Positions 32,869 through 46,094 of a stretch of DNA of 64,000 nt are shown here, piece by piece. The DNA is from Exophiala sp. HKRS030. Its lineage: Eukaryota; Ascomycota; Eurotiomycetes; Chaetothyriales; Herpotrichiellaceae. The position numbers were made by a program, and so were the translations under genes. The notes beneath the pieces are model-generated. The model was given only the letters and a program-made list of their open reading frames with translations. It ran no database searches and was not told the origin of the DNA. Location of the stretch: NCBI GenBank assembly GCA_023897205.1, contig JAHWDD010000001.1, positions 6,076,001-6,140,000 on the forward strand, read 5' to 3'. Numbering within the stretch: position 1 is the first letter of the stretch; the number at the start of each line of letters is the position of its first letter.

Positions 32869-35800
32869 TTAAAACATCCCACCATCTTGATGTACTCCCA
32901 GAGAGGTAGCACTTCGATTGGGAAAGACCGGTAAAGCTGGACTGTTAAGCCGCTCATGACCGTATTCGGCAATCATGGCTTGATTTCGCGCCTTTGCCGC
33001 CATGCTTCCACCTTCACTACTGATTTTCCTCAGCCGATTCCTCGCCCTTGGTTGGGGTGGTTGATGCTGGGTCTCCATGATTGAAGGCTTATCGAGATGA
33101 TTCATCATTGGAGACGGAGGCACGCGTGGGCTCGCAGCAGAGTCCGCCCTCTCCGACATTGTGTTGCCACGGCGACGAGGGTTCATGACAGGCACTGGCG
33201 GTGTGGCAATCTGACCCGGACGTGGGCTGATAGGGAGTCCGACCAGGGGTACAGATGATGTACTTGAAATGAAAGTTGGTTCAGATATCATGCCCTTGGT
33301 GACAGACTTCTTGCGTGTGCCTGGAGGAGCGGCCCGACCTTCGACTGGTGTTGATCTCCCGGTTAGCGCAGGATGCATAGGAACTACGGGTGATGGCAGT
33401 GCAGAGTTCGGTCCGGGTCCTGCAAATCCGGGAGACATGCCTGGTTGGAAAGGGCTCATGGGAGAATGAGGAAATGGTGGACGGGGAGATGGTCGTGGTG
33501 CGCCTATGGGGCTGGACCTCCGCCCAGAAGCGGTGAGTTGCCTGTGTTCGGTGTTCCAGATCGACTCTCGAAATATCCAGAAGGCTCGAGCCGATTGTTG
33601 GAGGGCCGACGATTCGACATTGCCGACGATGATCGCTCAAAATCACGGGGATCAGCTGGCGGGCCACGGGGATGAACAGGGGGAGGTCCGCGGGGCCGAC
33701 GCTGATCCCACTGGGGAGGGGGTCTTTGAGGTGGGCCATGGCGACTGTGATCTGCTGGATAATATGGGGGCTCTTCTCTTTCACGACCCATTCGGCTTCG
33801 AGACCGCTCGCCGGTGGCCGACTCAGCTCGTTCACGTCTTGGTCCATGTGGACCGGGCATTGCGAATCGTGGTCGAGAGCGATCGTGGTCTTCAGAAGGT
33901 CCGTGGAATGGACCAGGAGGTGGAGGCCGTCCGTAGCCCGGTGTACGTCTTCCGCTGGGTGCTTCGAATTCGGATGGCCGTTGCCTCGGTGTAGCTCTTC
34001 CACCGTGACTATCATAGCCATCGTCAGATTCGAACCCACTCATGACTGCGGCATTAGGTGAGCGGCCACCCACGTCCATTCGTGGATGGTTGCTACTGAT
34101 TCCAAGCATTTTCATGGCCTTTGGCTGAAGCTCATCCCCACGAGCTGGGATGAGCGACGTTTTCGAAGGTTTCTGCCGCAGGGCTTGAAATGCATGTGCA
34201 GCCGGATTATGGCGATCATTCCTTGTGGGTGCCGGGCTTGCCGTTCGACTATCATGCTCAGGAGCTCCTTTTAGACCTTCTTGAATCTTCCTTGCGCGCT
34301 CAGCCAATTCATTCCCGAATTCCTTCTGGGTTTCTGTACTCTCTCCTCGATGATGGCTCGCCAGAGTGTCAGGCTGCCAAGGTCTCATGGCTTGATGCTC
34401 GTTATTAGATACCGGAGCCTCGTTACCTAGGATCTGATTCGCTTTGGTTGCAGCTTGTTTGTGCGAGATAGCTTGACCAAGAATTTGCTGAGCTTTCTGC
34501 GACATTGTAGGCACTGGATCATGTTCGGGAGCATTTTGTTGAGTCTGTTGGGCATTGTCAAATTCCCAAGGATCACTATGAGTGCTTTCAGGGGGGTTGA
34601 TCGTCCGAGTGGTTGAAGCAACAGATGGCTGACGCTCCTTGGAATCATCTACAATGCTATGGTCGATCTGTGTTCTAGCAGGAGAATGCAGCGGTGCCAA
34701 CGACGAGCGATCACTGTCGTGTCTGAGATGAGTGCGGATGAGGCCACTCAAACCCAAACCTGCGGCCGGCCCAAGAGTTGGTGAATCGGTGTCTTTTGTT
34801 GGGGAAGAAACATGAACTGAATCCGAAGTGTCGGGACTATCATGTATGGCCGAAGATGAGGAACTATCGACAGACACAGACGATTGTGATCGGCCAACAC
34901 GACCTGGCGCTGTAACATGAGGCCCAAAATCGAACGTCTGAGACCCATCTCTCAAAGCGGGATGGACGTCCAAAGGCGCCAAACGAGGGGCGTTGTGATA
35001 TCTACCTAACATCGGACTATCCACGTCCACATCGTCCTCATCGCTACCGTCGAAGGTGTTGAAGAATGTGCCTCGGGATGCAGGTTGACTGAGTGGAGGT
35101 AATTCTGATCGTGTCGTAGTGATATTAGCCTCCTTCTGCGCAGGATTGACGGGATAGAAGGCAGTATATTCCTCATTTTGGCGACGGACGAGGGCCTCGA
35201 CTTGGGTTTGCACAAGCAGGGCACTACTGGATGCAGATGATTGAGCACGTTGCCTGGTAGAGTTTGAGCCACTGCCAATCTGCTCGTGACCACGTGAAAA
35301 TCCCTTGGAACTTGGAGATGATGGACTCCTAGGACGATTTGATGAAGCACTCTTTTGCATGTCGCCGGATTTAATGATGTTATGTTCTTGGGGTTGTCTC
35401 GATTGCTGCATTTGAAGCTGGCGTTCCTGGAATTGCTGCTCATCGAACTGTTGGCGAGGTCTGTTGAAGAGGCCCAACGCCGTAGCCTTGCCACGATCGT
35501 TTGGTTGCAGACTCTTGACGTATATTTCATCCTGAAATTGCTCGCTTGTTGGAGAAGTGGTTTGGAATTTTCGAGCATGATGAGTTTCGGAATCCAAACC
35601 AAAATCGAGCGACGCAAGAGCAGAGTTTGGGGCGGGAGGTGATGGCGTGGTTGTGCGCTGGGTGTCCGCAGCGAAGGGGCCATGATGATTAGCTTGTTTG
35701 TCAGAGCCATTCATCACACTTCGAGATCCAGAGAGAGCACGACTGCTGATCGGCGAGCTCGGAAGGGGTGGTTGGTTTGTGCTCTCGTTGAAGGCAAATG

Positions 35801-36731
35801 CCTTGCGCGAGTCCGAGGAGAAGTTTCGGGTCAATGTATTCTCCTCGGCAGCAAAGTCGGTCGTGGTGACGCGGCTGTTGGAATTTGCGCTCACATTACT
35901 CTGTCTCGCAGCCGGAGAGTCTGAGATGACTGAAGTGGCAGCAGTGGATGTTCGACGATTGGAAGGGCCCGATGCGGTCGAAGAAGCGGTGCCGCGACTC
36001 TTGCTGAAGCCCGTCGAAGGAGTGTTGACAACGCTACTATTCTCGTGCTCCGCAGTTTCAGAGCTCAACGGCCGTTCTCGAGAGTCTTCTCGACCTCTCG
36101 CGCGCCATTGCTGGTAGGCCGAGTGTGGGACATCACTCTCATACACATGTCTACCACTCTTCAGAGGAGTTTGAACGTCGTCCAGCTCCCTACTCGAGGC
36201 AGCTGTAGGCACCCGGTACATCTTCTGGCGACCCCCGAACAGGTTATTGCCCTCAACAGGTCTTGATCTTCCCATGACTCCGGCTCCATCATCGCTGGCA
36301 TAGCCACCGCTTTCGGAGAAGGATTGTGAACGTTCTCCATCCGCGAATGGGGGACGAAATGTGCCTTTCAGCGATTCAGTCTCGGAGATTTCGGTGAGTG
36401 GATTGTGAGAGAACAGATTTAGTCGAGATACGCGTTTCGGGAACAGCACACTATCGTCGCTTGCCTTGCCGACCTTTGTGTTGGGGTCGTCTTGTTCCCG
36501 GAGCATGCTAAAGCGCGCTGATAAGCCTGGCATCAGCAGACTGGTTCTAAAATCGTTTGTTTCGGGTAGGGCTGTTGCCAGGTCCAGCTCGAGCTTAGGC
36601 TCAACGACATTCTTTTGCTTTCGCTTCAGACTTCGGGACATTTTCGAAGGAGGGGCATTCTCGGATGCTTTGGCTGGAGGTATGATATAGGACTCATCCT
36701 TGGCCTTGCCCTTCTTCTTGAAAACGTTCAT
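32869..36731 (-). CDS. Large intrinsically disordered conserved fungal protein, frameshifted
   Basis: The gene is one long frame from MNVFKKKGKAKDESYIIPPA (start 36731) to GGGPAP near 33510, where it stops after 1075 residues. One extra C in the run at 33508-33511 would join it to a second frame ending KDGGMF-like at 32869, for about 1287 residues. The conserved parts are the two ends. The N-terminal 120 residues include KRKQKNVVEPKLELDLATAL and GLSARFSMLREQDDPNTK. The C-terminal part includes RKKSVTKGMISEPTFISSTS. The middle is Ser/Pro/Gln/Arg-rich and low in hydrophobic residues. I do not recognise a catalytic domain. It resembles uncharacterised proteins conserved in filamentous fungi; a scaffold or signalling role would be guesswork. 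An unusual intron instead of a frameshift cannot be fully excluded here because the break lies in disordered sequence. Confidence 0.75.
33507..33512 (-). other. Probable frameshift site in the disordered-protein gene
   Basis: The 1075-residue frame stops at a run of four Gs (plus strand). The next frame continues with compatible Pro-rich sequence (IGAPRPSPRPPFPHSPM) and the conserved C-terminal region. Confidence 0.6.
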
Positions 36732-38999
36732 CCTGATGGTTCACGAGCGGGTTTGTGGTCTAGGAGTGATGGAATCAAAGTAAGGCCAAATATTAGACCG
36801 TCAACTGAACGGGTAAATAGAGGTCTCACAATAGAAAGGGAATGAAATCTTTAGGTGTTGTTCACGTCCTTGCCATGAGTCTGGGCACGGATTGGCCGAG
36901 GGACACACTCAGTTGCAAAGGCTGGTATGGTGTTGGAAGCGAATGTATGAAATGAACGGTTCTCTCCAAGCATCACAGAGCGAGGAGGTTATTGGACGTG
37001 GTTGCGTCAAGGACTTTTTGCTCGACCGATCCAGCTGCTGAGTCCCCAGATGATTCCAATCGGCAAAACCCGTGTCAAGCACCGTGATAGTGAAAGAGAG
37101 TGATACAGTGATGTCGCAGATCTTGTCAAGAGGGTGTAACCGGTTTCTTCGGTCGAAAACGAGTGTCGTAGGTCGGAGACTTGCGAAAAGAGCGACAGGA
37201 GCGAAATGGACAATGCGCAATCAGACGGCCATGATCTGGGCAGAAGAAATATCAGATCGCGTCAAGTGCAAGATTGTTGATGCTGTGTAGCGAGTGACGA
37301 AGGCCGGGCGCGGTGTGAAGGTCGGGTTCGTCGTGTGGAAGTCGAGTCAGACGTGAGATACGTGGCTAAGTCTGTATAAATTGATCGGGCTCCCAGAGGA
37401 AAGGTGAAAGGTCTGGGTTTCACAATCTGCAACTTTGTCGTGGTGCGAAGGATGACCAGGAAAGAAAGTAGCTGAACCGGCAGACAGATCAAGAGGGTAA
37501 GGGAGGGATTGGCACTGCAATAGGGCCTCTTGACACAGTCGCGAGGATGGCAGGGAATGCAATGTAGGAAAGAACGTTGGTTCTCTTGGTGTAAGAATGG
37601 ACAGTAGGACGGGCTCTGGCGTGGGTGCCAGTTGCAAGCGACCGAAGTGGAGAAGGACGGACTGGAGGTCAGGTTCGCGGTCAATCGGTGACTTGTGAGG
37701 TGAAGGGCAAGTTGCAAGGTGCAGAATTGGAAATATCCGGTACCCTGTTCCTGTTCCTGTGCCTGTTGCAGAGTGCAAGGTTGACGCGTGCGGACGCCGG
37801 ATCGCACCCAGAGTCGACGAGGGTAGTAGTATAGGGAATGGAGATGGAGGGCTGAAGGCTTGAGGCGGAAACAAGGCGTGTAGGATCAGGAGCGGATGAA
37901 GAATCCTGGTCTAGAGCAGGGGTGGACGGGAAGGTGGGTTCCAGGATGCCGGCCGTTTGAGATTTTTGGGAGAGTCGAGGTTTTTGTGGGCCAGGGTTGA
38001 GATGAGCACGGAGCACGACCTGGGACTGCTGATTAGCCTCTTGGACCTTGATAGTAGGACTTTCGGACGAGGACCGTGGTCCTGCAGGGCAGCGCAGGTA
38101 GCCTGTCGTCCAGACTCGCTTCAGACTCTATAGAGTGAGAATAGGCTGTAATGAAGGGTGTGTCGCACGTACCAAGGATGGAATGCTGCTTGGTGAATTC
38201 TGAAGAAGGAGTCTTGTGCGAGGTGAAAAATCAATCAAAAACGTAGATTGTGGCCGATGTCGACTCGTGAGACGTGGGACGTGAGACGGGGTGGAGGACA
38301 AGGTTGTGGAATTCTAGGTTTCGTGGAGATGAACCGATTAGAAGAGTTTGAGCACGGTGGGCACTTAGTGGACACCGAGAGGCTAGTGTGCTAAGAGGCA
38401 CTTAGCGGGCACTTTTAGTGGGCATCTGGAGCAGGCTCAAGGGCGGTTTTTGACAGATGTCAAAAGTTCGATGGTAGCCGCTTGGACTTGGACGGGGGAA
38501 ATAAATAAACAGATGTACGTTATCGCACCCACATGACATGCAGTGATCGTGCTGGCATTGCGGCAACCTCCATGTCAGAAGCAACACGATCATAACGGTC
38601 AAGTCACACGAGTCAAGGTGAAGAAGCCAATTCAAGACATGTCACTCGCCAAATGTCCAGAAGCTGTCGCCCCGTCACCCAGAGAGTTGTCAGAGGGACG
38701 AGATAGGGAGCACTCGTTAGTAGGTGCTGATAGGGCCGAGAGGCTAGTGACGGTGATGGTGCGTCTGTCGATTCGCCTGGAAGCGACCTACGGCCACGGA
38801 GTACGGAATACATGACAGGCACCTAACAGGAGCTTCGGAGCTGAGGATGTTCCTGCATTTCGTGGAACTGCTGGCTGAACGGGGAAGGGACAAGCCAAAC
38901 AGCGGAAGCGGGAATAGAACAAGACCAGGATAAAAAGGTTGGAAACCTACCCAAGGCTACAGTGCTAGTCTCTAGGCGCCTACTGTATACACCTAGTAC

Positions 39000-39044
39000 C
39001 CATCTAATACCTATCTAATACCCATCTAATACCTACCTAATACC
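39000..39044 (+). repeat. Degenerate 11-bp repeat (CCATCTAATAC-like)
   Basis: Four consecutive copies of a CNATCTAATAC/CTACCTAATAC unit, differing at one or two bases. Confidence 0.85.
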
Positions 39045-39164
39045 TGCCGTCTACCACTATCGTGCACTATCTACTTAGTACTACGCGGGAGGCACTCGGG
39101 ATTCGGGGATAGACAGAACTACCCTTTTTAGCACCAGACCGTCACACTACGGAACGGATTCCTC

Positions 39165-39204
39165 GGTACTGTACTCGTGGTACTGTACTCCGTTGGTACT
39201 GTAG
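39165..39204 (+). repeat. GGTACTGTA repeats
   Basis: Three copies of GGTACTGTA within 40 bp, spaced about 14-16 bases apart. Confidence 0.8.
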
Positions 39205-39540
39205 GTAGCTGAACGATGGCATGCTCACCCTGCCCAGACCCAGAATATCAGCCACTTGAGAAGGGCAAATAACAAGACTACTTGGTCAAGGACTCGGACT
39301 GGCCAGTGTATGATAGCGTGTCACAGAAATTGACCAATCCCTCAACGCCCCCTTCTTGCCAACCTTTCCTAGTGCCCAATAGTACCCCGTTCCAATAGTA
39401 CTCTTTACTCTGTAAGAATCTCTTAGGCATCTACCGACAGAATCATTATCACTGCCTAGGTAACCAAAAGTCTCCAAGTCTCAAAGACCCCTTGTCCTGT
39501 AACACTCGCACTATAGAATAGATTCCCAGAGAACTAAAGT

Positions 39541-39563
39541 GCAGTTCTGCAGTTCTGCAGTTC
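39541..39563 (+). repeat. GCAGTTCT tandem repeat
   Basis: Nearly three perfect 8-bp copies. Confidence 0.9.
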
Positions 39564-40473
39564 GAGACAGGAGTCGAGAAGAGGTGACAACCCTCGGGCA
39601 TTTCATTGCCCAACCTCCGTCAGCCAAGTGCCGGCTTCACCCTTTAGCCTTTGGACTAAACCACCCGTGACAGCAACCTAGACAGCTTCTCATGCAGGTA
39701 CCGACCAGCCAAACATCATGGAACCAGGCACCTGCAGGGACAAGTTGCTCTTATTGACGATCCCGCCGAATCCCTGTTACCAATCACCTGCTAAAGATTG
39801 CCACTACGGAGGTACCTCCCCAACTACCAACAGCCAGCTAGGTACAGTACTAGTTACCATCTACTGTAGGTACTCCCTAGTCACAACTTTGCCTTGGTCA
39901 ACTCATCCAAATCAGCATATCCTGCAGGGCACAATATGTACTTGGGCGTAAAGAGCATCCTTTCTCGACCAAGGTCTATTCTAATCTTGCCTTTTGCAAT
40001 CCTTCTATACGAGCTGTCGAATCTCACTTAGCTCCAATCATTCTCGACGAGCTCAAAGTTGTTGGGGCTCGATAGTTGTTGGTCTCTGCATCTCCAGGTA
40101 AGGAGCACTCGGTCCTTGCTGGTATCTATCTCGCTGTTCTGAGAAACCTTACGAAACATGTCAGCCTCTGGACTCAGGCTCCAATCCGCGTTCGTTCCCG
40201 ACCTACCGCCTATCCGCAGAGTGCTTCTGGTTCTTAGAGCGTCACATCTGCTTCTTATCCCGGTTTGGCCACACAAAAGTCCGTTCGAGGCCCAGTAGAG
40301 CCTGACAAGATCGCTGGTATCACCTCCGGGTGACGGGTGACCGGCGACAGTCTTCGGCACACAAAGCCTTGCAAGGGTATCTCATTTTGCACCTCTTTGT
40401 CGGGAGGAAAGTGGCCAATCATTGTATTGACAGGGGAGTCCCAGTCCCAAACCTAAAACATCAGCGTTTCAGT

Positions 40474-40500
40474 GGCGCCCACGGCGCTCACGGCGCTCAC
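40474..40500 (+). repeat. GGCGCTCAC tandem repeat
   Basis: Three 9-bp copies, the first with one change. They would encode Gly-Ala-His if translated, but no gene is supported here. Confidence 0.9.
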
Positions 40501-43500
40501 GGGATGAGCCATGAAGCTCGGGTCAGAATGCAGCCTAGCCACCAATCATGACCCGGTGCGTGCCTCAGACCCCTGACTTGTGAGATTGACTGCTCCATCA
40601 ACATTATTGACTGCCATTGAGAATTCTATTCCCGTTGGCGCTCTCCATTCTTTTATTGGTTGCTTCTCTTGATGATTTATCCCTAATCGACCATTTATCA
40701 GGATTCTTTTCCCCTTTCGCCAACCTATTTTGGGAATATTTCGCTGCTTGAATCACCCATGGTGACACGGGTCATAGTCGTGGTCAGAAAGGAAGTGAGG
40801 ATGACATCGGCCAATGGAGAGGTTCATTCTTGGTGATGGCGGCCAGCGAAACCGACCTGCATAATGGAGCATCCTGGAGAAGCCGTCTGTATCGATTGTG
40901 GTTTCAGGTCTGCTCACTTGCTTGTGCGGCTAAGATCACAGGCAGCTTGAAATTTGCAAAGGCGCGTAGCATAATTTCCTTAGGCTTCAGCCATTGTGCG
41001 AAAGAGTGACGTAAGGAGGGGAATCACGATGAGTCCAGCTAGGTGCCAGCGAGGATTATCGAGGAAGACGCTACAACAAGTTTTTTCGCGTCTGCGGCAG
41101 AGATCGGATCGCGTGAGACGCGTTTAGGATTCAACGCAATCTCAACAAATGTAAACATTGATCATCTTTTTCCTCTTTAGCGCGTCCCGGTCGAATTTTC
41201 TAGACTGGCACGACTGGCATAGTTGCCCAGGGTGGCGCTGTGTGGCCCAGTGCGATTCATTGTGGCCCATGCAAGCCTCTCTGCGCTGCGCACGACCTGG
41301 GTAAGCGTGGTCAAGCATGTAAGGCTGCTCAATCCAATCTGCCGTGCAAATTAAACTTGACTGTCAACATACATCATAATTCCCACATCTCCGCTCAGAC
41401 GCGTCGAGTTTGCGACTCCACGTTCATTCATGTCATGAACCATGCTGCCGTTCAGTGTCAACCTACTCCAAGATTTGATTCTGACTACGGTCATCCGGTT
41501 GCACGCCGTCGGTAAGCCTTGCCCGCTCTGTCGATCAACATATCCGAGCAGATCAGAGTCTTTTCTCTTGGACTCTTGGACCTTGGAATCTTGGTCGTGG
41601 CCGAACCTTGCAATGACCTCAACATCGGAGATTGTGCTATTGCCACATGGTTTTTCATCGTCCATCAAGATAAGTTCTCGCTAAGATAACCTGATTGTCG
41701 ATGGATGCAAATCAGAATCCATCTGACGGCCCACCAACTTAACCTTCTGACTACCCATCTGTACACAAGACCGGGGACACCTTCATCCGGCCAATATGCT
41801 TCTTGGTTAGTGGCTATGCATCGGTTCGTCAATCGCTGTGATGCGGAGGAAGCTGAGTCTGAACACACTATCACAACTCACCACCCACAAGAGACGGGAC
41901 ATGGTTCACCAGCATGAACGTCAAAGCTTACAAGACGTCGCATATATTGCGTGCATGCTCCCTACCTTGAAGGCTGTCTCCGGCCTGTCACACCAAAGGC
42001 CAAAGTGCCGAGCATTATCTCTTTCTCGGTTATGGACGACGTCAACGAAGATTTTCGGATTTGTGGAGCAAGCACCGTTGGAGGTTCTTGTGAGAAGAAT
42101 TCAGAAACGCAAAGCTCTTCGTCTCCATCGTATCACCTCATCTGTCCAGGGCCATGCATTCCTGTACCCTCCACTACTCATTCGTAATGATAGCTTCCAT
42201 GGTACCTCCCTGTCTGGCTGTCAGCCTGCCAGCCCTTCCCAGATGCTGGACAATGAAATCTCCGCACGCTCATTTCCCGCCGACCACGAGCGACGATTAT
42301 CAACTCTTGAAGGAGGCTCCCCCGCACAGCCAAGCGAATTTTGCAACTACTGGAACTCAAAAACCTGCTAGCGATTATCAATTTATGACGATTCACGATA
42401 GGCCTCCACTCGATGGGTCATCTAATCTCTAGCATATCGACTTATCGCGTTCGCACGCGTTACACTCTTTCTTCATTATCCATGGTCAATGCCATCAAGC
42501 AACGGTCGGCAATTTCGAATGGAAATGGAGATGAGATGCTCCATCCCTACAATCATTGCTTCGGCATGATCTGTCAGTTCCACACTAGGATGACGTGAAT
42601 TCTGCGTTCAGTTGTGGGACAGTTTCGCGCGTGACATCCGTGGGTTCCTATCATTGCCCTGATCCGAGAATGGCTTCTTCTTGCTTGGTCTGTTCTTGCT
42701 GCTGTAATTGACACTTCCAGTCAATCTGATTTCCTGCGACCGGAAAATGGTACCTTTGCCTATAATTATACTTTGCCACTTTGTGGTCAAGCAGCACATA
42801 AACGTGAGAACTTGAGCTGGGACCATGGCTTGATGGTGAAGCCGGCCACTGGCTCTGTTGTGTCGCGTCGATCGCGTAAAGCTAATGCGCGTAATTCGTG
42901 ATAGAAGTAGCGAGATAATGATGCGCCCTCATTCCTACTCTCCACCATATATGTCGCACCCGATCTCTTCTGAGCTTCCAAGTAAGAAGTTCCTTTTCTC
43001 AAACTTCTGTGTCGCATTCGCACGGTTCAAGGTCATGGAAGCCTGGAATTATGGTCACGTGAGCCAACACTCTAGATATCTATTGTGGCGCCACTGAGTG
43101 CGCCACACTTCCACATCATCGCCGCGTAGGCTATGAATGTATCTAGAGGTAGCTCCTATCGAGGAAGCTCCGGCATGTTAACCTTCACTTGAAACTGCTA
43201 ATCCTTGGACTCCCATGATATTGTTTAAAAACTCACTTCCGACGATGAATGTAGATTCCAGTCCGGGAAGTGGCTCATTGTAGCTGACTACGGTGTGTGT
43301 GGCGAAGTCGGACAGTGGCACGCTTTGTGGCTCACTGACTAGCTCACAATAGCCTGGTAGGTGTCTGGTAGGTGCCTGGTACTTATTAGTGCAGGAGCTT
43401 GGTAAAGGGAGTATTCATGGAGAAATGACTTGGTGGTTTGGGAAGAGACAATTGATGCACAAAGTTGTGACGGCTTACATATATAGATATGTTGGTAAAT

Positions 43501-44155
43501 TAACGGTCCAGCATCTAGTTAGTGAGTTAGTGTTATACATATCTTTCGTGACTCACGTGTGCCTAGGTATGCACGTCGTTAGATATCTGACTGGTTCGGT
43601 GTTGTGCACTTTTATACAGTGAATGCACGAGTTCTTCTAAGTAGGTTATCTCCGGAGTAGGTAGTATTGATTTGCTCTAGGCTGCTACTAAGTAACTACT
43701 TGATAGTTAAATGCTTCTTAGTTACTTACATCTAGCTAAACACCAGCGAGCCAGACCTACTAAGGTGACGCTTTAGGCACTAATTAGTCAGTAACCACCT
43801 AAATTGCCCCGGTAGGTGCCCGGGCTAACTGGAAAGCCGGAGAGCAAATGGAGAGTTGCACACTTTATTTTGGCACAACCTCGACTTCATCAGATGCCCC
43901 GCAGAAACAATCTCAACTTACCACTACTGCACTTCCCTTCATCTCTGATCTAGGTACGACAACGACCACATTCGACACTTCAGAGACAGAGAACTTGGGC
44001 CGTTCTGCTTTCTCTGTCTCATCATCTCCTCTCTCTGTCTCGAATAGTCTTCCCCATCGTTGCTTTGTCTCGATGGTCCGAGGTGAAACCTCTTCCTCCG
44101 CCTCTTCCACTCGCCATAACCTTCATCCTCCGCCTCACTAGTCAGCCACCCCAAA

Positions 44156-46094
44156 ATGGCTGCCCGCCCTGCGATTAAACCCGCCTTGCCGGACCTGTCT
44201 CGGTTGTTTGTCTCGGTGGGAAAGGGAAGGAGCCCGTCAGCCGACGAAGACACCGCAGTCCCGGACACCGCTCCAAGCGCAGTCAACCTTCCAGAAGCGT
44301 CGTCCGATGACATTACAGTCAATGGAACGCATGACTCTCAACCCGGAGCTGATACCGGCTCGCAAGAGTTAGGAGAAACAATCTCAGACCAAGACAAAGA
44401 TGTCGCTGCTTCGACAGGTGAGCTGGCTGCGTGGATTTCCCAGAAACTTCTGTCCCCGATACTAAGCCAATTACCTAGCGTCACCAGTCGAAAGCCCGTC
44501 CATGTCCACACCCGCTACGCAAGAATTCGCCATTGAAGATTCAACCCATCCTCTACAAGATCTTAAAACATCTACTTTGGATAATGTCGAGCTGGTACAA
44601 GGAGACCAAGAATCCACAGGTCAATCTGCAGCACCAGATGTGTCCGATCCAGCGGAAAATCATGTAATTAGTCCCCAACAGGAGAAGATTTATGAGATCG
44701 ACACAAACCACCACGATTCACATGACTCATTCAATCCCGCTTTGGAAGAACACAATCCGCCTTTCTCTGCTCTGTCTTCAATCACTTCCCCAACCCCCAA
44801 CCACTCTCACAACCACTCTCACCATGAAGCCTCGGTACCGAAACAGATGCCGCTAGCAGATTTGAATACCACACAAGCTGAGCATGACCTGCCTATCGCA
44901 TTGCCAACTGAAAACAATCAGTCGTATGTCCAGCCAGAAGTGAACGATGTCAAGATTCACACAAGCTTCAACCCCATTGATCTCCCAGCCACTGCTCGAA
45001 CGTCTTCGACCTCGGTACCCACGGCGTATGGAAACTGGCGGACTCTTAATGAATACTTCCTCAATATTGCTGTGACAAAAGATTATGCCGATTTTTCAAT
45101 TCAGGTCTATGCACCTGTTGCGGGAAACGATGCCTTTGCGGTTTATGGTCATTCGGTTATTCTGGCTCGTAGCAACCGTCTACGAAGACTGATGGCTCGC
45201 TCTCAGTCATACGGCAACAACATTATTAGCCTGTACCCACCACGACGTATTCAACCTCACGCCTTTGACTCGGCCGTGCGTTTTCTCTACTCCGACGCAT
45301 TATTGGCAAAAGATTACTTCAATCAACAGGCACCTCCAGACGAGCGCGAGGCTCTGAGGAAAGTCCAGCTCGATTATATCGTGTCATATTGGATCTCTGG
45401 TGTCGAATTAGGCTTAGATCTTGTCACTTCCCATGGTGAGGTACTGCTATCGGACCTCTTGGACTGGGATTTGTTGGAATCTGTCTACAAGATCGCAATT
45501 GAGATTGCAAGATCTGACATCTCCTCCAATGGAAAGTATATGACTGGATCAGACTACTTCAATCTCAGCAACGCCCTGATTCGATTGACTTTACATTTCA
45601 TTGCCAATCACCTCGATGTCACGTCTTTCAAACTCGACATCGAAACCTCTGCAAGCACAATCCCAAGTCGACTTCCAACTATCGATGATGGTCGTCCACG
45701 CGCAAATCCGGTTTTGGCTTCTATGGTGTTTGGATCCATGCCTTCGTCGAGCATTGTCTCGGATACATCTCCAATCCTAGAAAATGTTTCCGCGGCAACA
45801 GCTCTTCAAATCATGACAGCCTCGAGCATTTTATTAAATCTGGATTTTGAGAACCTCTATGGATTTAATGTGTTGTTGCAGAGACGCGGTGTCAGTTCAG
45901 CCAGCAGGATCATGACAGCAGTCGTTGCTGAAAGAGAGGCGCGGCGTGTGAAGGTTCTCAACGCACAGAACATCTCCAATCGAGATCGCATGGCAGCTTC
46001 AAGCAAATGGGATGTCGTGGGTCATCAAGAGTCATTTTCAGATGGTGTGCTTTCGGAAAAGCGGGTAGGATTTCTTCTTCCGACAACAAAATAA
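44156..46094 (+). CDS. BTB/POZ-like domain protein
   Basis: Exon 1 (44156-44417) starts MAARPAIKPALPDLSRLF. A 61-nt intron (44418-44478) has donor GTGAGC, branch ACTAAG and acceptor TAG. Exon 2 (44479-46094) completes 625 residues. The first 290 residues are acidic, Ser/His-rich and probably disordered. A BTB-like fold begins near residue 300: LNEYFLNIAVTKDYADFSIQ, then YGHSVILARSNRLRRLM and HAFDSAVRFLYSDALL. A long helical region follows. BTB domains mediate dimerisation or cullin-3 binding. No zinc finger or Kelch repeats are present, so the partner is unknown. The start is supported by a good context (AAAATGG). The gene ends before an AT-rich flank. Confidence 0.8.

Larger units (their letters stand above)
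36732..44155. other. 7.4-kb gene-poor region
   Basis: This is the longest stretch of the window without a supportable gene. Open frames reach about 180 codons but show no family, signal peptide or splice pattern. It contains several short tandem repeats (separate entries) and many CCTA/TAGG-rich words. Its ends are promoters of the disordered-protein gene (left) and the BTB-like gene (right). Long leaders or non-coding transcripts are possible. Confidence 0.5.

Noticed and set aside
33281..34039. 252-codon frame on the minus strand within the disordered-protein gene
   Set aside because: It overlaps the conserved 1075-residue frame in another phase and has no recognisable content.
37262..38016. 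Three overlapping minus-strand frames of 111-181 codons
   Set aside because: They overlap in different phases and are Ser/Pro/Thr-biased by base composition; none has a consistent start or family.
41838..42371. 177-codon plus-strand frame in the gene-poor region
   Set aside because: No motif and no splice partner, and overlapping frames are of similar length.
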